A DNA stretch of 64,000 nucleotides. Source: Pleurotus djamor. Its lineage: Eukaryota > Basidiomycota > Agaricomycetes > Agaricales > Pleurotaceae. The stretch lies in contig JAPEVF010000215.1 in assembly GCA_029747585.1 (NCBI GenBank), forward strand, positions 1 to 64,000, given 5' to 3'. The notes under the pieces were generated by a model that was given only the letters and a program-made list of their open reading frames with translations, was not told where the DNA came from and did no database searches. This document shows, in pieces, positions 36,064 to 46,544 of the stretch; the first letter of the stretch is position 1, and each line of letters starts with the position of its first letter. The position numbers and the translations under genes were made by a program.

Positions 36064-37342
36064 TCAACGCGTTCTTCGCCGTAACGGGGACGACCAAGAG
36101 AACGTATGGACCGTCCCGTTAACGTTGTTGTACACACCCCCTCCGAAGTAGGCATGACGGCCGTTGCTGCGACCTGGGAACATGGACTCCCTGACACCGT
36201 GTGTCCTGATATTCGGTATTGCATCTGCGTCTTCAAGAGTCTCCTCTGCGGAATACCACACTTCGTCTTCATCGTCTACCGTAGAACCTTCAAACCCACC
36301 AGGAACTGATCGATGAGACCCTCCGCTACTACTGCGCCGAGTCATTCCAGGTGCTCGAACCCCACTAGGGGGGGGGCAAAGTTTCAGAAGAATCGTCGGC
36401 GCGTTCTTGGGCGAAATAGACCGAAATCATCCCATTCCCCGAGCGCAAGCTCAGTTCATCCAGATTCATTCCAACACCATGCTCTGTATGCCCATCATAC
36501 GAGTAATCCCCTAAATCACCGATGAACCCTTTTTGTCTGCCACCTTCTTCAGACAGGACGATTAGATCTCGCTTGACTTCACGAGATAGACGGATCGTGC
36601 CGTTACCGCTTTCTAAGGAGACAGGGCCATGGAAAGAGCGCGGGATGTAGACGGAGACACTACCGTTCGAAGACACCGCCGAAAGGCGGAATGGTGGTCT
36701 TGGTGTCGTCGGTGCCTATGGCTTAATGTATTAGCATGAAGGTCGGTCAATTATGTGGTAGGAGACTAACGTACAATACGAGCCTGGACGGAACCATTGT
36801 CGGTTCGGAGGTAGAGTGATGCCTTTAGTCTCTGCGTACTTCCATTATTCGGTAATTCCAGCCCAACATTGATACAGATCGATCCATTTTGTGTTTCTGC
36901 CTGCATGCTATTCCTAGCGTTCGCAGCGACGCTAGCAGCGACATCAGACAATAAAGATTGTGGGATCCGGAGGGTAGGATCTATTCTATACGCAGAGTTG
37001 ATAGACTGGTTTCCAGTCCTGACGTATAGATGATTGGTAGGATTTCCTGCGCTGGTCAAAGCAGGGAATATTGAGTCATTTCCTGGGCCGGTGGAGATCA
37101 CTCTTGGAACTTGAGAGTGGTGGTTTCCTGAATAGGTTGACGAGTAGTGATATCCATCACCATAGGTCTGTTGGAGGATGCTATAAGTGATCTTGGGAAG
37201 GAATTGAGGGGAGCCAAGTTGTCATAAGTACCGAGTAAGTGAAAGTGTTTCCACGATGATCGCTGGTATAGATGTTGTGTTGATTTCCATCGCAGATGTT
37301 GACGAATCCAGGACCATGATTATATGATCGATACCATGGCAT
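36064..37342 (-). CDS. DUF7330-like protein with a frame break at a G9 run
   Basis: The start is the ATG at 37342 (MPWYRSYNHGPGFVN). A 64-nt intron joins FTYS to TYGDGYHYSSTYSGNHHSQVPR, and a second intron joins VQARI to APTTPRPPFRLSAVSSNGSVSVY. The protein has stacked beta-strand segments, each ending in a Gly-Asn turn: YVRTGNQSINSAY, AETQNGSICINVG, YLRTDNGSVQARI, VSSNGSVSVYIP, LESGNGTIRLSRE and LRSGNGMISVYF. This is the pattern of basidiomycete DUF7330-type proteins of unknown function. In the given sequence it stops at 36365, right after a run of nine C (G9 at 36368-36376, plus strand). One base fewer would extend the frame to 36064 with a further 100 or so residues, so the true end is uncertain. 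Confidence 0.6.
36368..36376 (+). repeat. G9 homopolymer at a frame break
   Basis: Nine consecutive G bases (C on the coding strand) directly precede a stop in the DUF7330-like gene. Homopolymers are prone to both replication slippage and base-calling error. Confidence 0.8.
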
Positions 37343-38184
37343 GGCCCAAGAGAAAACAAGTTAGAGAGAGATGGATGGAAGGCGAAAGGATGGTTGCAGC
37401 CGCGCAAGCCCCACGATGCTCCGTCGAAGCTAAGTATGTAATGGAAAGACAAAGGGGAGCGCCTCGTGCCACCTAGGAGACTCGAGTGTCTTGGGGTTTT
37501 GTGTGCGTATGATGATTCACGAATGCTATTTACTCAGAGTATGTAGTTGTGTAGTTGGCCTAGCATTGGTTACGAGTCCTGAGTGCAACGAAGGCTCGTT
37601 GATACGAAACGAAGTTTCTCTTAGCATCAGCTTTTTCGTGGGATAGCTCGGTAAGCCCTCCGATTGGTCAATTGCCTCTAGCGCCCGACTCTGATTGGAT
37701 GGCCTTTGTTTGCGCTTTATTTGTTCGTTTTGCAAAAGTCACGCCTCGCTTTTTTTTTCCCACGACGTGGTCTAGATCAGTCTAGATGCATCTAGCTCTC
37801 TCCTCTCGATTCAGTTCCCCTCTCATGCCCCTACATCTCCCTCCTATGTACAATTCGGTAACTATGCTATCGTTCCGTGGCTTGTTCATTCGTACATATT
37901 TCTCTTTGGCTAAATTTTCTCTCTAATTATGTATTAAAATTTCTTGCGCGCTGTATTTAATTTCTAGAATTCATCATCTGAGTCCCCACAGTCAGCTTCT
38001 CTCTTCCAATCACCACTGCCCACATCAAGTTGAAACTCACTGCGATCCTTCCGACTGGTGGCTTGACGATCTTTCCTGGGGTCACGGTATATCATACACA
38101 CGCAAAAGTACCTTTCTCCTGCTTGTCTTGATGAAGGCGCGGTAAATACAACATCCCTGCACTTACTGTAACAACGACTCAGGT
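37343..38184. other. Intergenic region, nothing supported
   Basis: The stretch holds the promoter region of the DUF7330-like gene and A/T-rich sequence. A T9 run lies at 37750-37758. Minus-strand frames near 37526-37735 and 37964-38287 show no motif, and the latter overlaps the hAT remnant antisense. Confidence 0.4.
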
Positions 38185-38560
38185 ATCTGATAACAAAGCT
38201 CGCACATGTCTTGAACGTCCTCCAAATCCTATGGCTATCAGTGATCTCATCAAATGGTGGTACGACCGACGCGACACTTTCCCCCATCTCTCTCGCATGT
38301 CCCGTGACTATCTGACTATCCCTGCCACATGTGTGGGCGCGGAGCGAGTATTTAGTCGTGGTCGACTGGTCCTTTCACATATTCGGAACCGTCTATCCGC
38401 AGAAAGCACGCGCGCTCTCATGTGTGTGGGAGCATGGAGCTTGTTGGACATCGGTTTGATCAACCCCGATGGTATCAAAGCTGTTGCCAAGCTTCCAGAC
38501 ATGGAGAAGGACGAAGAGGAAAGGCTTGCAGATGGCTGGGACACCATAAATCTCGAGTAG
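38185..38560 (+). pseudogene. hAT transposase C-terminal fragment
   Basis: The frame ends at 38560 and encodes only the hAT dimerisation domain: ERPPNPMAISDLIKWWYDRRDTFPHLSRMS, YLTIPATCVGAERVFSRGRLVLSHIRNRLS and MCVGAWSL. The (S/A)xxxER(V/L)FS block and the Trp-Trp entry are diagnostic. Nothing upstream encodes the DDE catalytic core or BED finger that a full hAT transposase needs, so this is a 5'-truncated relic. Its frame is still open, so it may be recent or it may have been kept as a small protein. Confidence 0.8.
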
Positions 38561-40500
38561 AGTAATGGGCCACACAACACAACGATGTAACTTATATTTT
38601 ACTCCGAGTCTCCGAAGCAATATGTCCCCTGAGGTTGCTTTCATGCCACGTACGAACTGTGTGTCGTACTTTTGCTATGTGATACCTTGTTATCACTAGA
38701 TACACTCATTCGTCACTGAATCGGCTCTAAATTATCATTTTTAAAGTGCAGGAGTACACTGTTATAATTCGCCCCAATTCATGCCCCTATGCCATGTACC
38801 CAATATGGTCAATACCCCTTCAACCCCTTCATACCCGTCCTCAAACCCCTACCCTAACCTTTACCCTCAAGCCAGGGTAAGGGTAGGGGTGCTCTTGAAA
38901 ACACCCCAGGGCGACCCCTGCGGATCACTAGAGCCGCTGGCTGCGCCTTCATCTTTTCCAGAGACGTCGATTCCAGTGATGCACTTCAAGAACTTTCCCG
39001 TCGTTGCTTCGGCGAGGAAATGTGAATTTCCCATTCCGTACGCCATTGCAACTACGTCACAAGGGTTTGCTCGGGAGAGACTCGCAAGACGTCGTCACGC
39101 TCTCACTATCCAAAGGTCACAACCGCCTTTGCTAATCTGTTCACCGTGTAAGCTCTCTTCTTCGCTACAATAGGCTTGACTTACAGATACTAATGGAACG
39201 TTGGTTTTGTATCCCATTCCGAAAACTTGTGATGCTTCAGAGGCACTGGCTTGTCCTGCGTGAAGTACACTGCTCTGAGTTTCCGACTCAATGTAGAGGG
39301 TCCGTCAGCCGTTAAATCGTATACGGTGGAAGCAACGGCTCTTACTTTAACTTTGGTAGCCCTCCGTAAGCCTCCCTTAAGTATTTGTCTTGCTTTTTCT
39401 TGTCGTTGACTTCGCAACGTGCTACAGCCATCGCGCTCGTCGTATTCACTCGAACACTTTTTTTTTGGTTAGTCGGTTCCTTTGTGTTCGCCTGATTTGT
39501 CTCGAATTTACCTTTCAAATAGTTCTGTTTGATCTTTGCAATCCTAGCCAGAGCCTCACCGCCTGCATGTCTTCCTCTGGCATGCACACAGTTACTTCAT
39601 TGACTCTGCCTTGCCATGCTTTCCACAATTCGCGCGCGAGCTTCGGACTTTCGACCTCGCCGAGCTTTCTAGTCTTCAGTCTCTCGTCGTTGAGTTTTTG
39701 AAGGTTGATTCATACTTGGCCATAAACTCTGTAAGTTTGTAGTAGCACTAACGTGCCTATGTAATTTGCAGAGAAAATGTAGGACTCGTCCGCCGTGCCG
39801 TGGCAACGGCCCACAGACCAAGTGGACAAAGAAAGTGAAAGAACGCTCAGGGAGCCACCATGTCAGGAGTCGTCAAGACCAGTCAGGGGCGGCTGTTATA
39901 GGGGGCTTCTTAGGAAAAAGAAAGGCGACACGATAGCGCTGTTACCCGATAGCAAGGTCTGCGTAGTTTCTGGATAACCGTAGGCGCTACATAGCTGGAC
40001 TCGCAAGCTGAGTCCCTGGAAAGGCAATGACTTCAACTCGCCCACTATACGCCCTGCTCTGTCTCAGAACCATGAAAACCAAAAACCAAAACTAATCATT
40101 AGTTGATAGCAGCTGGGTACGATTTAGGGCAAAGAACTCGTAGAAGAGAAGGATATAAGTACAACATAGCTATAGGAGGCATGACTTGACCAGAGACATC
40201 GTTAGACATGAACTGCAGAAGGAACAGGAACGGATACCAATGAAATAAGTACATTGCGAAAGAGAAAACATCACGATTACAGAGCAGACAACAAAACAAA
40301 GACCAATCCATGACTAACCAAGAGAAAAGACAGCGACTGTGACAATCCAGTGAGAGAGAAAAGAATGGAAGAATACGTGCGACAAAAGAAAACCGAAAAG
40401 AAAGAGAAAGAAAGAAAATTTCGTGTATTTTGTTTTACGCAGACAAGAAAGTGACGCAGCACTTTCAGCAGTCCAACTTCAAGCTGGCGGTCGAAATCGC
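38561..40500. other. Repeat-rich intergenic region with weak ORFs
   Basis: A 1.9-kb stretch without a convincing gene. It contains a telomere-like hairpin (38845-38890, listed separately). A weak minus-strand frame lies near 39590-39340; with one GT...AG intron it can read KIKQNYLKARCEVNDKKKQDKY... to GGLPKLK. A T9 run lies at 39460-39468 and an A/G-rich block at 40320-40420. The region next to the hAT relic may be decayed transposon DNA. Confidence 0.4.
38845..38890 (+). repeat. Inverted repeat with CCCTAA-like arms
   Basis: The left arm (38845-38867) begins ACCCCTACCCT and ends TTACCCT. The right arm (38874-38890) reads AGGGTAAGGGTAGGGGT, its reverse complement except for an extra 6 nt in the left arm. 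The two arms can fold into a C/G-rich hairpin. The motif resembles telomeric CCCTAA but is not a tandem array. It may be the core of a small non-autonomous element. Confidence 0.65.
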
Positions 40501-41943
40501 TTAAGCCTTCGCAAAGTGAAGCTTCCCAGCCCCACTGCCACTCTTATCCAGCTCGATACCCACCAACCTCGTCTTGCCACCAAGCCAATCCAGCCTCCGT
40601 ACCCCACCCTCCCATCCACCACCCATCTTGATGCACCTCTTCTCATACGCCCTCGTCACTTTTCGTTGAGACCGACTCCCATGACCCAATTGTTCCCATT
40701 CTTCTTGTGTAATCCGCGTGGAGAGGGTCGTATGCAAGGCGTACAGTATGTCCAGGTTCGTGACGTATGGGGTGGCATCCGTCGAAGACGTGGATGATCC
40801 CGAGCCCCGCTTACCGCCATTCGATCCCCCATGGATATAAAACCTCGAGCCACTCGATTTCGACTTGCTGCCATTACCCGAAGACCCTGAAGACGAATGC
40901 GACGGGCTGACGACTACAGTCCACGGTAATTTATCCGACTTCAGGATAAGCCTCGAAGTGGTCGGAGGGTTGGTAGCAGGTTGGGCTAGGGCATCGGCGG
41001 ATACCGCGAGGTTAGTAGTTCGATCAAGGACGGTGCGAGAGGAGGGCGTGAAGGTGGTGTCATAGGAAATGGGAGCATTATGAAGACGGCTGTAGGCCAG
41101 CATAGGATGTACGTGATAGCTGGTGCTGTTAGCCGATGATCCACGCGCATCGCCTTTGAAGGAAACATGAGCATCTAACCAGGTAGAGGGCGTGAGTGTG
41201 TAAGCGATGAACGGGGAGGAGGGGGTACAGGGAACGAAAGAAAGGGACTCACGAGGAGTGTTGGATTGACCATGCCAGGTATGATTCTGCTTCAGTATCG
41301 GGCGAATATCTGAGCTATTCCTCCCAACACTACCAGAACTTGAAGTCCGAGGCGGTGGATACGGCGATGCATGCCCTGAGCTCGAACCAGGGTGAATGGA
41401 TGAGCTAGAAGCTGATCGTGAGCTGCTGAAAGAAACGGTCGGTGTGTAAAGTGGGTAAGGGGAAGCTGTGACCGCACGATACCATGTAGGATAAGACAAG
41501 GTTTCAGGGAATGGAACGGTAATTGAGTAATTAGTGACATGCAATTATGAAAAGTAAGCTGTGGACGTACGACGTTCCCCCGTTTTGTAACTAGACGTCC
41601 GAGGCAATGATGGCCGAGTAGTTTGATGCGCGGTGGTAGCAGTGGTGCTATAACTCCTTGACGAAGTTGAACGAACCGAACCTGATTCGTATGTTGGGTA
41701 ACGCAAGGGAGAAGGATTTGTTGTTCTCGAGGAGAAAAAGCTGTTCGAACGTTGCCGGCCATCAACAGACGAAGAGGTAGAGCTGGCCGTTCCTGGTACA
41801 GCGTAGATGTAGCTACCATTGCAGCTCGGCGGCGCGGGTTGGGGCACTGAGCTCGAGCGTTGGTGCTTAGTCTGCGTGCCGCTGGAGTTGGATGACGGAG
41901 GCGGTTGTTGACCACCGAAGAAGTTGCGCCAGTAGGAAGGCAT
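40501..41943 (-). CDS. DUF6699-type hypothetical protein
   Basis: The start is the ATG at 41943 (MPSYWRNFFGGQQPPP). A first intron (about 41568-41459) joins YKTGER to PSPYPLYTPTV. A further intron with ends GTGAGT...AAAG (about 41251-41162) is probably removed so that NTPR continues to DARGSSANSTSYHVHP, although the frame also stays open through it. The N-terminal half is Ser/Thr-rich and disordered. The C-terminal half is the conserved globular part: VHPMLAYSRLHNAPISYDTTF, ATNPPTTSRLILKSDKLPWTVVV, VTNLDILYALHTTLSTRITQEEWEQL and KRCIKMGGGWEGGVRRLDWLGGKTRLVGI. This matches the common basidiomycete DUF6699 family, often present in many copies. Function unknown. Confidence 0.75.
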
Positions 41944-42806
41944 CGAGGGCGGGGAGCGCTATGTAGGCGGTATCTTGGCAAAGATGCTAGGTGAGCAAGG
42001 GGAAGGGAAGAAGCAGACGATGGAGCTCAAATGCAAAACAATTTGAGGGCTTTTATATAAAGGATAGTCAACGTACGGATTTGATGGAAAAGGCCGGGAG
42101 AGGAAGCCATCGAATCAAGGAACCCTCGCTTTCATTTCGTACAGGAGGCGATCGGGCATGGTATGCGAGGGACGGTCGCGCGTAGGATGATTGGTATATT
42201 CGCGGTAAGGCGGTCCCATAAGGGGGAAAAGACCGATATCTGCGCGTGCCCTTGAGGGTAAGGCTGCGCCTCATGCCAGGCGAGCTGTTACGACGATAAC
42301 TGTTATTGTGAGGTAAACATTGGAGCCCAACTAATCAAGAGACCCGGTAGGAACGCGCCTGATGCCAATGAGCAGGAGGAGATGATGCCGCGTGGTTTGT
42401 GCATGTTCGATCGCGTCGAGGCGTGAGTCAAGCGCGTTACCAACCAAAGGAAGTAAAAGAAATGGGAAACAGCATTGCCAACATGAATCCTGGACGCGAC
42501 ACAAGGGACTCTGGCGAGAGATGAGTGGTTTTCTTCGAGGTCGAGCCTCGAGAAAGTGACACGACGGGTGAATTTGGTGAACCTGAACGACCACGTGGCT
42601 GATAAAGTATATAAGAGAAGAGTTTGTATGTCAGGAAAATCAGAACATTTCCTCGCTTACCCAAACTCGTGTTTCTCTGTAATTGTCACTAGAACGACAA
42701 AGAGAAGAATTGGGGTGCTAATTAAATCGGGAAATTTCGACCTGGTGATTCGGTGGAGGCGAAGACAAGGCGAGGAACCCCCTTCGACTCTTCTCTTCCT
42801 GCCAAT
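41944..42806. other. Intergenic region up to the KDZ element
   Basis: The stretch holds the promoter of the DUF6699-type gene. A TATATAA-type site (minus strand reads TTATATAAAAG) lies near 42051-42061. Weak frames at 42331-42594 (minus) and 42556-42834 (plus) have no motif. The element's left terminal repeat begins at 42807. Confidence 0.4.
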
Positions 42807-42858
42807 CACCGGCAATATGCTCGCTGAAGATTAAGATGTGTGGTCTAAACGGCAAGGC
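42807..42858 (+). repeat. Left terminal inverted repeat of KDZ element
   Basis: Begins CACCGGCAATATGCTCGCT and contains TTAAGAT, TGTGGTCT and ACGGCA blocks that match the reverse complement of 51475-51527 with one gap and about ten mismatches. Similarity may continue inward to a CTTAAG site near 42873. Confidence 0.75.
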
Positions 42859-43230
42859 TCACAGATGTTGCGCTTAAGCAAAAATTTAAGATAGAAGGCG
42901 ACTTAAGTCGTGCTTAATCCAGGCTCAAGAGTGCGATTTAGCATGATTAAGACGGGAAGGATAGGCGAAGAGAGTGAGAAAGACTGAAGTCATACTGAGG
43001 CCAGGATTAAGATTATGCTTAAGCAACACATGTAAGCGTCGTGGACAAGTCTGGGACAAGCAGTTCCCAGTTGTAAAGCGCCCCGGGTGGTGTCCTTAAG
43101 CTTGCTTAAGCGAGTAAGCCCAATAGATTTAGACGGAGTTCTTGAGCAGGTCTTAAGCAGGACTTGAGTAAACGTGTAGGTATGTAGAAGAAACAGTAGG
43201 TCCGTAGGTTACATAACATGTAAGGAAAAA
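42859..43230. repeat. Left subterminal CTTAAG-rich region
   Basis: A 370-bp non-coding strip between the terminal repeat and the partner gene's stop, with repeated CTTAAGC, ACTTAAGT, GATTAAGA and CTTAAGCAGG motifs in both orientations. This is far denser than in neighbouring DNA. Such clusters commonly serve as transposase-binding sites. Confidence 0.65.
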
Positions 43231-45689
43231 TCACGACTCGGAGGCAGCGTCTGGAACTGGACGTCCTTCAGCATCAACTGTAACGTAGTACCAGCTATGT
43301 TTGCATTTCTGACAACTGGAATGTAAGCATGTCAATATGGCTAAGAGAACAGATACATACCGTGGCCTGGGGAGCTGCCAATACCGGAAGGGGGCCTTGA
43401 ACAACCTCCTTTCTCTGGCGTCCGGATCGCCGAGTTGATCCACCTGCCATCGTATTATCAACAGATTGCGTGCGACCTTGTCTCCGCGTCTTCTTCGAGG
43501 TTGGCTGGGAGTCGCCGGAGTCGGCGTTGAGTTGACGTTTGTTCCTCTTCTGCACCGGCAACGGAGGGCTTGATTCATGCTCGGGGGTCAATGGTGAGTC
43601 AGGCAAGAGAGAAACACTCTCTCGTGCCGGTGTATGAGCTTCAGGAGGTGGTGTGCAGGCGTTGATGCGGGCTGAGGGTGAGTTGGGAGTGGGCGTTAAC
43701 GTTGGCGTATTGTGGACCGAGACTGGTCGTGGGCTGGCTGCTCCGGGCAGTGGGTATTCAGGTAGCTCAGTTTGAAGTTCCGGGGTTGACGTTGAAGGGG
43801 GAGGCGGTTTAGGGGAAGGTGGTGAAGTCCCAATGGTGTCACGTGTGACAGAAGGAGCCGAGATTGGAGAGGAGGGAAAACTGACTGACAAAGGTGAATG
43901 TGTACCGATACTAGTAATTAACGACGGCAGAGTGGGTCCTTGTCCATGCGATAGCGGAGAGGCATCAGTGGGCACTGATATAGTAGACGGCGGTGGGGAG
44001 GGTGTCCGAGCAACCGAGACAGGTGGGCGAGTGGGGAATAGTGAGGATGTCGATGGGGTTTCAACGTGGGAGCGAGGAATGTCACCACGCTCCGGTTCAA
44101 CAAAGTCCGCGGCGTCCTGAGACGATAAATTGGATCCTTGTGGGTCGCTTGAGATAGTGGGTACTGGCTTGAAGATGCTTGTAGCACCCTCCACATCTTG
44201 GTGAGCACAGATGTTTTCAGCGAGTAGAAAAAGGTCGGACAGTTTCATCTTTTCGATTGACTCCCACTCCTTCTCTGACGAGCTGATTCCAGAGACCAAG
44301 TATCTGGCATGGCTTCGGTAAAATTCTTCCCAATCTAGGCTTTGATGCGGATAGGAATCATCTATGTTCGTATCATGGTGCGTAAGTAGTGATGGGGACA
44401 ACGATGATCATGCTGACTTACCCCAGGCTGTGAGCAGGTACTCTTTCACGATGTCGCGGTAGACTTCCGGCTTTTCATCGTTATGGGCAGGGAGTTGAAC
44501 GATTCCACTGGAGTTTCTCCGAAAGGTATGCCGCGGGATGCGAGGTGGGGCTACGATGATGAATGATTGAGATATTTTGTCACCAAGATACAGGAATCGG
44601 TACTTACACGGGACATGGAGTTTGGCGAACGATCCGAAAGTGGGGATCATGATGTTACGGAACTCGGTGGTTTCTTCAAAGTTGGCGCAATCACCAAGCC
44701 CAAAGCTACTTGCGTAAGAATCAAGAAATGGAGAAGGTTGCGTACAGACGACGTACCCTCCTTGAACCACGGACCCATCATTGTTGTAGTAGTAGTACTG
44801 GATGTTGAAGCCAGCAGGACCGACTTGACCAGGTTCATTCCCAACGGCGGATGAAACAAGATACTGGATCGCGGTTAGCAGGCGATCTTGACATCTAGAT
44901 ACGTTGGGTCAGTTAGAATCATCAGAAATAGTGATTTAGAGACACGTACTCTTCCCGGCTTCCCAAGACTCGCTGGCGTTCCTCCTCTGCCTTGGATGCG
45001 TAAATGGCCTTCTGCTTCTCTGGAAGCGCCCTCCATGCAGTCGCCCGAACTTGCGCCAGCTGACCTATGTAACGCGTCTCTTCGGTAGCTTCCTCTTGCT
45101 TCTTCTTTACAAGCTGGCGGTGAGCGTCGTTTTGCTCGGAATTGAAGATTGATCGTGCGGTGGCCTCGCTAGGCGTCATTGCGAAGTGGGGGAGCTGTGT
45201 CCCTGAGGTTGAAGGTTGAGGCCGAGGAGTTGGTTGGGTAGCGGATGATTGGGAGGATGCGAGCATAGCCTGCTTCCACTTTCCCAGCTCGAAACGGTGT
45301 ATATTATCGAACTTCTTCAAGAATTTGCGCTGATATAAGAGTTAGCACTTTGGCGCTTCCAACCCAAGTTGTGATGCGCTGCGTACCCTGTCAGTTGCTT
45401 CGCCCGAGTTCCTCGCTGCCCACTGCGTCCACTTGTCCTCCTTGAAGCGCCGGAAATTCTTGTGATCCTTTTTGGACTGTTCCAAAGAGGCATCGGATCC
45501 GAAAGTTTGAAAAGTGTACGACTTGATGAGAGAGATGAGTTGGGGTTTATGACGCTCGATGAAGTTGTCGGCAAGTCCCATTTTGTAGCGTGAGTCTGTC
45601 TTGTATGTTTGAGGTTCTTCAAGAACCTCAAGGTACTTGTACGGCTGAGAGTTAGAGTTGTTTGGAGGAGGCGAATCATCGGTGGGCAT
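43231..45689 (-). CDS. KDZ-associated accessory protein, unrecognised
   Basis: Starts at the ATG at 45689 (MPTDDSPPPNNSNSQPYK) and runs outward from the element's centre. Visible pieces are YKYLEVLEEPQTYKTDSRYK, DKWTQWAARNSG, KKFDNIHRFELGKWKQAM, a Ser/Pro linker, and a helical block SIFNSEQNDAHRQLVKKKQEE with TAWRALPEKQKAIYASKAEEE. That block resembles part of an HMG box but lacks enough landmarks to call one. Then come GPAGFNIQYYYYNNDG, NIMIPTFGSFAKLHVP and SLDWEEFYRSHARYLVSG, followed by a long Ser/Pro/Thr-rich region and a basic stretch KRNKRQLN and RRSGRQRKE. The C-terminus is either LSEMQT with a stop near 43295 or, with another splice, CQKCKHSWYYVTVDAEG ending at 43231. Six or so introns. 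It may bind DNA and assist transposition; that is inference. Confidence 0.6.
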
Positions 45690-46544
45690 GGTTTGTGGCG
45701 AAATTCACAAGTTGAATTGATAGGACTGAGAGTGCGGATAAGATGAGGCGTAGAGTAGAAGGGGTTTAGAGTAGGAGGGGTCCATTGTTATCGGTGGCAT
45801 GGTAGATTATAAGCCAGACTCCAGAGTGAGCAGTGGCGACGGACAGTGGCGGGTGGTCAATGCATTTGCTTCGGGCAAATATTGTCCTATTATTGGGCCC
45901 AGTGGCCCCAGTGTCTTGTAGCGTTTCCCATTGTGAGAGCTTGGACTAGGTGGTGCCATGTAACCACGGAGAGTGAGACATTCCTTGTCGCCACTGTGGA
46001 AGGATGTGGTTCTCGGAGATCAGCCCGATCACATATCAACAGTAACTTGACTGTGGGAAATAAGTACTGACTGTGAGAACTTTGGTTTTGTAGTTGAATC
46101 TTCGCACTCATCAGTAGTTTTTGTGACCTCCGTCCGGCTTATTAACCTTTGGAATGGTAGACTTATAGCATCTAATACACTCTAGTAGTCAAGTTTTCAG
46201 ACCTTAGAACAAAGAGCCTCATGGTTTTTGAATCGCTGCAATGTTTTGAGACTGTGGGAAACTGATACTGACCGTGAGAACTTCAATTTTGTAGTCGAAT
46301 CTTTGGAGCCTCATGGTTTTTGAACGCCTACAATGTTTCGCCTCTCTCTGACTGTGGGAAACCTATTGTGACCGTGGGAGATTACCTTCTTCAATGCAAT
46401 CTTCATCCACTGAGGCGAAGATTTGGCTAAGATTGAACGTTGAACGTAACGTTTCAACGTTGAAACTTCGTGAAAGTGAATTGAAAACCTTAGGTGCATC
46501 TACTCTACCCAAATCAAGGTACATAAAAATGCCTTCGCTCTCTC
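45690..46544. promoter_or_regulatory. Repeat-bearing spacer upstream of the KDZ partner gene
   Basis: An 855-bp spacer between the long partner gene and the small gene, both on the minus strand. It holds spaced direct repeats of GACTGTGGGAAA (46049, 46250 and 46350) each followed by TGAC(T/C)GTG(A/G)GA, two copies of GAGCCTCATGGTTTTTGAA (46214 and 46306) and a perfect 16-bp palindrome at 46451-46466. No ORF of note. Confidence 0.6.
46451..46466. repeat. Perfect 16-bp palindrome
   Basis: GTTTCAACGTTGAAAC equals its own reverse complement. It sits just past the 3' end of the small KDZ-borne gene, inside a wider AACGTT-rich patch (46436-46470), and could be a protein-binding site or part of a terminator. 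Confidence 0.7.

Noticed and set aside
38845..38890. Chromosome end or interstitial telomere array
   Set aside because: Only a few CCCTAA-like units occur, arranged as an inverted repeat with unique sequence and genes on both sides.
41292..41981. 229-codon minus-strand ORF rich in Arg/Pro/Leu
   Set aside because: It overlaps the DUF6699-type gene in another frame on the same strand. The spliced DUF6699 frame has clear family-like blocks and this one has none.
42859..43230. Possible LTR of a retrotransposon, because motif-rich strips bracket an 8-kb coding block
   Set aside because: The two ends are inverted, not direct, repeats, and no gag, protease, reverse transcriptase or integrase is encoded between them.
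43833..44120. 95-codon plus-strand Gly/Val/Glu-rich ORF
   Set aside because: Antisense to the Ser/Pro-rich part of the KDZ partner protein; composition explained by the opposite strand.
43231..45689. TET/JBP-type 2-oxoglutarate oxygenase as the KDZ partner
   Set aside because: No His-x-Asp...His iron-binding motif or Arg-containing oxoglutarate site could be found in any frame of the partner gene.
46040..46370. CRISPR-like array of spaced repeats
   Set aside because: This is a eukaryotic genome, there are only three imperfect repeats with unequal spacing, and no cas genes.
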